Shown: positions 59,679 through 64,000 of the stretch, piece after piece
How positions within the stretch are numbered: position 1 is the stretch's first letter
Layout: the number at the start of each line of letters is the position of its first letter
Source of the DNA: Pocillopora verrucosa
Taxonomy: Eukaryota > Cnidaria > Anthozoa > Scleractinia > Pocilloporidae
DNA length: 64,000 nucleotides
Direction of reading: 5' to 3'
NCBI RefSeq assembly: GCF_036669915.1
Contig: NC_089313.1
Span: forward strand, 9,042,193 to 9,106,192
Translations under genes and position numbers: made by a program
The notes under the pieces: generated by a model
Told to the model about the DNA's origin: nothing
Database searches by the model: none
Seen by the model: the letters and a program-made list of their open reading frames with translations, nothing else

Positions 59679-61020
59679 AGCTTTTACCACTAATGATTCA
59701 CGGAAAACCTCAAGCTCACCGTCAGCGATAAAAAAAAAACAAACAAACAAACAAATAGGCCGAGCGAAAACATAACGGCGAAAGTTTACAAAACACAGCA
59801 AGTTTCCCTATTTAGACTGCCGCTTTTCGCTCCGGGCAGATTTTGTGATCATTTCTGTTGAACGAGTCTCACACAGACTGGAAGGTGGAAAATCGAGATT
59901 TGATTTTCGTGGGAAGTGAAAGTAATGTCACATGTTCGAATATTTTCATTAAGACAGGTATTCCAAAGAGCAAACGACAGCCACTGCTCAGAACCTTATT
60001 CACGAGCACAGATACAGGGTTGGTATGGGTGTATCTGTGCTATGAAGATGGCGTCAAAGAACAAACACAAAACAACAAACCAAAATACCAAATAAAAAGA
60101 TTTTTATCATAGCGAGATCTCATTATAGATCTAACTACAATAAAACAAAATATCATATAGTTTGAAGATTTCTTTTTTTTCTTTATCAGTTATGTGACGT
60201 TCCTCATAACATTCATTAAACAAAGAATAACTAATCTTCTTCAACTGATATCCTTATTTCTGTTACATAACCGACGTTCAATTTCTAATCACACTTTCCA
60301 TATGGGTCTGCAAATGCAAACGAAGGCCTTAAATTGGCGGGCGACTGACAGCTTTTACTACTAATGATTCACGGAAAACCTCAAGCTCACCGTCAGCGAT
60401 AAAAAAAAACCAAACAAACAAACAAATAGGCCGAGCGAAAACATAACGGCGAAAGTTTACAAAACACAGCAAGTTTCCCTATTTAGACTGCCGCTTTTCG
60501 CTCCGGGCAGATTTTGTGATCATTTCTGTTGAACGAGTCTCACACAGACTGGAAGGTGGAAAATCGAGATTTGATTTTCGTGGGAAGTGAAAGTAATGTC
60601 ACATGTTCGAATATTTTCATTAAGACAGGTATTCCAAAGAGCAAGCGACAGCCACTGCTCAGAACCTTATTCACGAGCACAGATACAGGGTTGGTATGGG
60701 TGTATCTGTGCTATGAAGATGGCGTCAAAGAACAAACACAAAACAACAAACCAAAATACCAAATAAAAAGATTTTTATCATAGCGAGATCTCATTATAGA
60801 TCTAACTACAATAAAACAAAAGATCATATAGTTTGAAGATTTCTTTTTTTCTTTATCAGTTATGTGACGTTCCTCATTACATTCATTAAACAAAGAATAA
60901 CTTATCTTTTTCAACTGATATCCTTATTTCTGTTACATAACCGACGTTCAATTTCTAATCACACTTTCCATATGGGTCTGCAAATGCAAACGAAGGCCTT
61001 AAATTGGCGGGCGACTGACA
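59679..61020. repeat. Tandem duplication, two copies of 671 bp
   Basis: Copy 1 is 59679-60349 and copy 2 is 60350-61020. They differ at only a handful of positions, so the duplication is very recent or an assembly artefact. Each contains an identical 84-codon open frame (59858-60112, 60529-60783) that opens with TTG, not ATG, and shows no recognisable family; I do not call it a gene. Both copies end GCGGGCGACTGACA. Confidence 0.93.
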
Positions 61021-61514
61021 CCGATAACAACCAAGCTGTGTTTTTTTCTTAATCGAAATTATCAACCCATAATGGCAAGTCTCCATTTTCCGCCGGTTCT
61101 TGTTATAAACTCGTTTGAGTCAAGACGGAAACGACTTCGCACAATAAACGTGTTATAAATGTTTAATCCTATCTAGCTACAATTCCTGTTACAAGAAGTA
61201 TGGTTTCAATGTTCGTCGTGGTAACTTGAAGCATACAGATGCTCAGATATGTTTTGAGCTCTGTTTTGAGTGCTCTTGTATGAATGCCATAAAAAATCTT
61301 GAGGCTGGCCATCATAGATGGATTCCACTTCTCTGCTGCTACATGAATGTAGTCATAGCTAAACCATTCACTCCACCAGAGTTGTATGGGAACCATCATA
61401 TTAATCTCTCCGGTTCAGATCTGATGGTTTTCTTGACTGAGGCGGTGAATTCTTAACTTCCTTGCCTAAAATATTTAATTCTGTTACCAACAAATTGCCA
61501 GTTTCCTTGATTTC

Positions 61515-63742
61515 TCAAGACTTTCCTGAATGGGGAGGTACAAGACCATTTAATTGAGTGGCGTGTCCACTTTCCGCCAGCCATTCCTGCAGAAAGGGAA
61601 ATTGTTGAACTAAAATCAATAGTGAAAATTCACACGGACTCCAGTGACAACGGAGTTAGCTGATTCACTTTATTTAGCATAAAAATTATCAAAATAGCTA
61701 ACAATGAACAGAGGAAGTGTCTGTGAAAAAGTGAAAATACGGTTTAGTCCGCTTTAGAACCAGAAGCTCCGAGACTACGAGCAGTCCCTCCTACATTCGG
61801 CGAAGTCCGTCGCACGAGTTAAAAAAATTATCCGTGAAAAACATATCGATGTTGGCTTGCAGTGCGGAATGAACCCAGTTTACCGCATGAAGTCCCTGAC
61901 AGTATTTACTACTTCCTCTCCCCTTCACTAGATTCCAGTCCATCTCAAGTTTATTTCTACAGTAGTGCAGTAAACACGGTTTCTCGTTCCTTACCTGGAA
62001 TCTATCTTGTACATCCTTTTGTAGCTGTCTCCTCTGCGGTTTAGTGAGTGATGATGTTTTTACCAATTGATACCAGTTATTAATAGCTCTGCCAAACATA
62101 CAAGCAAAAACAAAACTAAAGTTTAAAAAATTACTTTTTGTCAAAATACAATCAACCAACTCAGTGACAACAATTAGATGATAATCATAACGAAAATGGA
62201 TAAGTTCAACAAGAACAAAAAACTCTTTAGAAAGTAAATTATAATTACGAGGTTAGAGGAAGGTAACAACACGGCACTTAAAATGCGCAAACGCTGGAAA
62301 TGAGTGAGGAGAGGCACGAAAATAAGTCATCAATCGCTAATGACACAAAATTAAAAGAAAAACCGATAGTAACATAAAAATGAATGAGCAAAGAACTAGT
62401 GACAAGTGTGAGGAAAAGTAGCCAGTGCTACTTGTGTGGATACAAATAACGAATGAGGCACGGAAAAATATACCTCATCACAAACACGTAACATGAGTTG
62501 CCACGACAAATCGACATAGCCCAGGAAAAATAACAACAACGATACTATCGACATCATAATCATGACGATGACGACGATGATAAACAAATGAAAACAAAAA
62601 TAAAACAAGTAACAGGCTCAAAAAAAGACAAAAAAAAGAAGCACAGAGAGCTTAACGTATTTCCGCTTTCAACTTGGAACTTTTCTGCTTACCTTTCTCT
62701 GTCTTTCAAAGCTTTCTCGTATTTTTTCGGAAGAGGAATCGGTGGTCCCTGAAATAAAACCACACAGTTCGATTATGCATATAATCGAACATATGATCCA
62801 GCCAGTTGACATTCATTTTATAAAATGGTATTTATTGTGGGCCAAGAAAATGAGGCAAAACGTAAAGAAACCCAATAGTTTCACTGTTACATTTAAGGGA
62901 AATCTTCAAACTATTACCAAAACATAGCTCAGTTTGATTGCTGAATAAAATTTGGGAAACCCGTCAACCAAACAGATACCTATAAGCCGGTATTCTTCTG
63001 CATTAGGGACCAGAGAATACTTAAGCTATTACGCACATTTCTATGGCTAAATGTCGATGGTCTGAGTTACTTTTTATTCAAACGTAAATAATATCTCCTG
63101 TTACACCATTCTCCTGTTGCTACATTTACTGATCAATGAAAACCTTGCTTCCCAACAAAACCTAATTGTGACTTGTTCACGCGCGTTTTCCAGCCCAAAG
63201 CTATAATTCAAGCCCTTTTAAAAATTTTGTGGGGAATATTTGCTCGTTTTTAGTTTTCTCGATTGTGATTACTTTGGTTTTGGTGCTGTTATTAACTAAA
63301 ATTATTCTGTGATGCTTACATCTGTAGATCCCTTCATAGAGAACGGAATTGTGAACGTGAAAAAGTCTGTGGGCGACAGTTCACGATATACGGGTGATGA
63401 GCCTTCACCTCGATCAGATGCTGAAAAACAAAACAAATGTAACAAAACAATGTAACTCAAAAATTAAGTGATGGATCGGCTATAAGGTAAACAAAACTTT
63501 ACCATAACCGAGTCCATTATATGACAACTTTTCACCTTCCCCATGCACCCAATCGGTTCTTACCAAGTACAAGAGGATCATTCCACAAGTTTGGCTCAAT
63601 GGGAATCCCCCAGGGGCCACGTAAATGTTCTTCCAGGGTAGGGTAGTAAGTGTGATATGGCGCAAGAACTAACTTTTCATTTCCTGGAAGAATAACTGGT
63701 TTGGTCGGCGTGCAAAGATGAAAAGAACAGTCACTACAGCCA
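61515..63742 (-). CDS. TBCCD1: TBCC domain-containing protein 1 (TBCCD1), C-terminal five exons, 5' part beyond right edge
   Basis: Relative of tubulin cofactor C; in animals it acts in centrosome and Golgi positioning. Exons in gene order: 63564-63742, 63320-63420, 62693-62748, 61995-62088, 61515-61586, phases consistent. They read CTPTKPVILPGNEKLVLAPY, HTYYPTLEEHL, ELSPTDFFTFTIPFSMKG, PPIPLPKKYEKALKDRERAI, LTKPQRRQLQKDVQDRFQ and the last exon EWLAESGHATQLNGLVPP with stop at 61515. This matches the C-terminal part of human TBCCD1 block by block. The TBCC beta-helix part is only entered at its end; earlier exons lie past 64000. Reading through the 61994 donor would give an alternative tail, but the exon at 61515-61586 fits the family. 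Confidence 0.93.
62985..63130 (+). repeat. Dispersed repeat, copy 2
   Basis: Partner of 56025-56150, inside the TBCCD1 intron 62749-63319. It has GACCAGAGAATACTTAAGCT, ACGCACATTTCTATGGCTAA and TACACCATTCTCCTGTTGCT, with an additional stretch at about 63070-63100. Confidence 0.75.
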
Positions 63743-64000
63743 CTGAAACAAAACAATAATAACAAGGTTAATGAATTGTCACTTCATGCTGACAGAAACT
63801 TAATTCAAGTTTTTAGTTTTCCCTCAAAGTTTCTAAGTTTCCCTCTTTCGTTTACTGACCATAAGCAGAGGGGTAATGGCTCAAATCTCTGGTCTCTGGT
63901 CTGTAGTTGATCTTTTTGACTTTGTGATGCATGCAACCATTGCTACATATCTGACTGGTTCACCAAGTTGATTAATTACGACCATTTCGTTTCAACATCA
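63743..64000 (-). other. TBCCD1 intron running off the right edge
   Basis: Upstream of the acceptor TTGTTTTGTTTCAG (63756-63743, minus strand) I found no further TBCCD1 exon. The sequence is AT-rich with no feature seen. Confidence 0.6.

Larger units (their letters stand above)
58747..61514. other. Intergenic region, mostly repeats
   Basis: Holds the nuclease-like gene's promoter, CCAAT-containing repeats interrupted by a MITE, a 187-bp hairpin MITE and a 671-bp tandem duplication. The part at 61021-61514 should include the TBCCD1 3' UTR. A further partial copy of the hairpin MITE arm (CCGTGTTTACATACGCTCAT) is at about 59531-59550. No gene is supported. Confidence 0.6.

Noticed and set aside
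59858-60783. Two identical 84-codon frames as a duplicated gene
   Set aside because: They open with TTG, have no splice or family evidence and are identical only because the 671-bp segment is duplicated.
61791-61994. Alternative TBCCD1 C-terminus by reading through or by an exon starting GLHAVNWVHSAL
   Set aside because: The exon at 61515-61586 (EWLAESGHATQLNGLVPP) matches the family end much better and keeps phase.

Overview
The window is nuclear DNA of an animal. Genes are AT-rich and split by many GT-AG introns, there are no operons, and miniature inverted-repeat elements (MITEs), a tRNA-derived SINE and a LINE tail are frequent. The gene set is generally metazoan. The intron-rich vertebrate-like genes and the repeat style suggest an anthozoan cnidarian, probably a stony coral; this is inference. 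I rebuilt gene models by eye from splice sites, reading-frame phase and remembered family features. All exon phases were checked and close exactly.

Layout from left to right. (1) 339-468: possible last exon of an unidentified plus-strand gene, then 5.3 kb with no gene seen. (2) 5797-23652, minus: complete ANKFY1 (rabankyrin-5), 25 coding exons, 1332 aa, with BTB, ankyrin repeats and FYVE. One exon adds a charged helix and three NPF motifs. (3) 25113-26288, minus: single-exon PHETA/sesquipedalian, with PH domain and C-terminal F&H motif. (4) 27011-34657 and 40179-48990, plus: two tandem paralogues of the lysosomal phospholipase B-like protein PLBD2, 11 exons each, identical intron phases and a shared 13-nt microexon. 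Between them lie a broken TauD/clavaminate-synthase-like dioxygenase fragment (35515-35931, minus) and a 1.3-kb element with CG-rich repeat arrays. (5) 50391-54690, minus: phosphoserine phosphatase PSPH, 7 exons, with an optional mitochondrial-type N-terminal extension. (6) 57421-58746, minus: an intronless 441-aa coiled-coil protein with a PD-(D/E)XK nuclease-like motif set; this is the most unusual gene here. (7) 61515-63742, minus: the last five exons of TBCCD1, which continues past the right edge.

Four neighbouring genes act in the endosome-lysosome system: a Rab5 effector, an OCRL-binding endosomal adaptor and two lysosomal hydrolases. PHETA and the first PLBD2 face each other across 722 bp. 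That gap has two TCACGTGA E-boxes, one of them the exact CLEAR consensus GTCACGTGAC, and the second PLBD2 also has TCACGTGA about 120 bp upstream of its ATG. Shared TFEB/MITF-type control is a testable inference.

Repeats are mainly short inverted-repeat elements ending AACCCTTTAA(C/T)TCCC...GGGAGTTAAAGGGTT in several subfamilies, one of which has grown into a 12-unit 54-bp satellite inside an ANKFY1 intron. There are also foldback elements, a nested SINE, a LINE 3' end and two recent tandem duplications.
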